Shown here: positions 63,774 to 64,000 of the stretch, piece after piece
Layout of the letters: every line of letters starts with the position of its first letter
How positions within the stretch are numbered: the stretch's first letter is position 1
Origin: Clostridiales bacterium
Lineage (GTDB): Bacteria > Bacillota > Clostridia > Saccharofermentanales > Saccharofermentanaceae
Assembly (NCBI GenBank): GCA_017620475.1
Contig: JAFZQI010000026.1
Coordinates: 1 to 64,000, forward strand
Direction: 5' to 3'
DNA length: 64,000 nt
Made by a program: the position numbers and the translations under genes
The notes under the pieces: generated by a model
Told to the model about the DNA's origin: nothing
Databases searched by the model: none
Seen by the model: only the letters and a program-made list of their open reading frames with translations

Positions 63774-64000
63774 TCATAGATCAGCAAGTGTCAACTGCCT
63801 ATCCTCCAGGGTATCCTCTTTCAGATAATAGCCGATTGCCGGAAGACGTCTAACACGATAATACTCAGGATCGGTAAAGCCTGTATCTTCCAGTCTCTTG
63901 ACCTCTGTCATCACACTATCCTTCTTACTCGTCAGAACCTGAACTCCCTGCGAGGAACGTGTCGTCTTAAGCGGAATCAGCGATGTATTGAACACGATCG
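63774..64000 (-). CDS. DNA topoisomerase (gyrase/ParC) subunit A, C-terminal part
   Basis: The last 75 or so residues of a GyrA/ParC-type subunit; the gene continues past the window's right end. The segment VFNTSLIPLKTTRSSQGVQVL, spread over the first residues, is the typical last strand region before the C-terminal tail of Clostridia type IV topoisomerase/gyrase A proteins. The tail ends LEDRQLTLADL. Which of the two it is cannot be decided from the tail. Confidence 0.65.
   Translation of the reverse strand, partial: IVFNTSLIPLKTTRSSQGVQVLTSKKDSVMTEVKRLEDTGFTDPEYYRVRRLPAIGYYLKEDTLEDRQLTLADL

Overview
The window reads as chromosomal DNA of an anaerobic Gram-positive bacterium of the class Clostridia; I cannot place the family. 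Support: Shine-Dalgarno sites of the GGAGG type before nearly every gene, a perfect CIRCE operator before groES-groEL, LytR-CpsA-Psr, DUF5711-type and bacterial-PH-domain proteins, ComEA, a PheB-type ACT protein beside homoserine dehydrogenase, and an [FeFe]-hydrogenase-like gene cluster. Both ends cut genes: argG on the left and a type II topoisomerase A subunit on the right. No transposase, integrase, phage gene, rRNA or CRISPR array was seen. Coding density is very high and no gene-free stretch beyond the two-tRNA region exceeds 300 bases.

Layout. 1-5022: arginine genes argG (partial) and argH, separated by an acetyltransferase and a large reverse-strand TIR-domain membrane protein. 5092-7002: a sugar-receptor-like domain fused to a GGDEF domain. 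6999-20438: one long reverse-strand run with a UPF0210 protein, ACT protein, metallo-hydrolase, two flavoproteins, CYTH enzyme, an ABC exporter-like module resembling GldA/F/G with DUF4340 and DUF5711 partners, acyl-ACP thioesterase and a small membrane protein. 20513-22437: groEL and groES under HrcA/CIRCE-type control. 22556-27285: LCP cell-wall ligase, then an operon of two Cache-like sensor proteins, one fused to an MFS transporter, ending in a membrane-anchored sigma-region-2-like protein. 27425-27603: initiator tRNA-Met and tRNA-Leu. 27739-31426: comEA and a divergent 951-residue acidic, Thr-stalked membrane protein.

31551-35685: prfB, aminotransferase, Lrp regulator and malic enzyme. 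35829-40883: a redox/regulatory cluster holding an [FeFe]-hydrogenase-like protein, two ATPase-domain proteins, two DRTGG-type proteins, a PHP phosphoesterase and a thioredoxin-like ferredoxin. 41111-50426: large glutamine synthetase, homoserine dehydrogenase with ACT partner, RdgB, rRNA methyltransferase, M3 peptidase and argS. 50545-51504: MraY-like transferase. 51523-56171: a four-gene operon with protein kinase, von Willebrand A protein, PP2C phosphatase and coiled-coil protein, i.e. a TerY-P-like phosphorylation triad with an added fourth member. 56318-63730: lysA, membrane MutS relative, sirtuin with a histone-H1-like tail, PH-domain protein, transglutaminase lipoprotein and a degenerate polysaccharide-deacetylase-like protein.

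The most promising systems for a second look are the kinase/vWA/PP2C/coiled-coil operon, the TIR-TM-coiled-coil-propeller protein lodged between argG and argH, the Cache/Cache-MFS/sigma-like operon, and the hydrogenase-like sensory cluster, which also contains an apparent AUA start codon.
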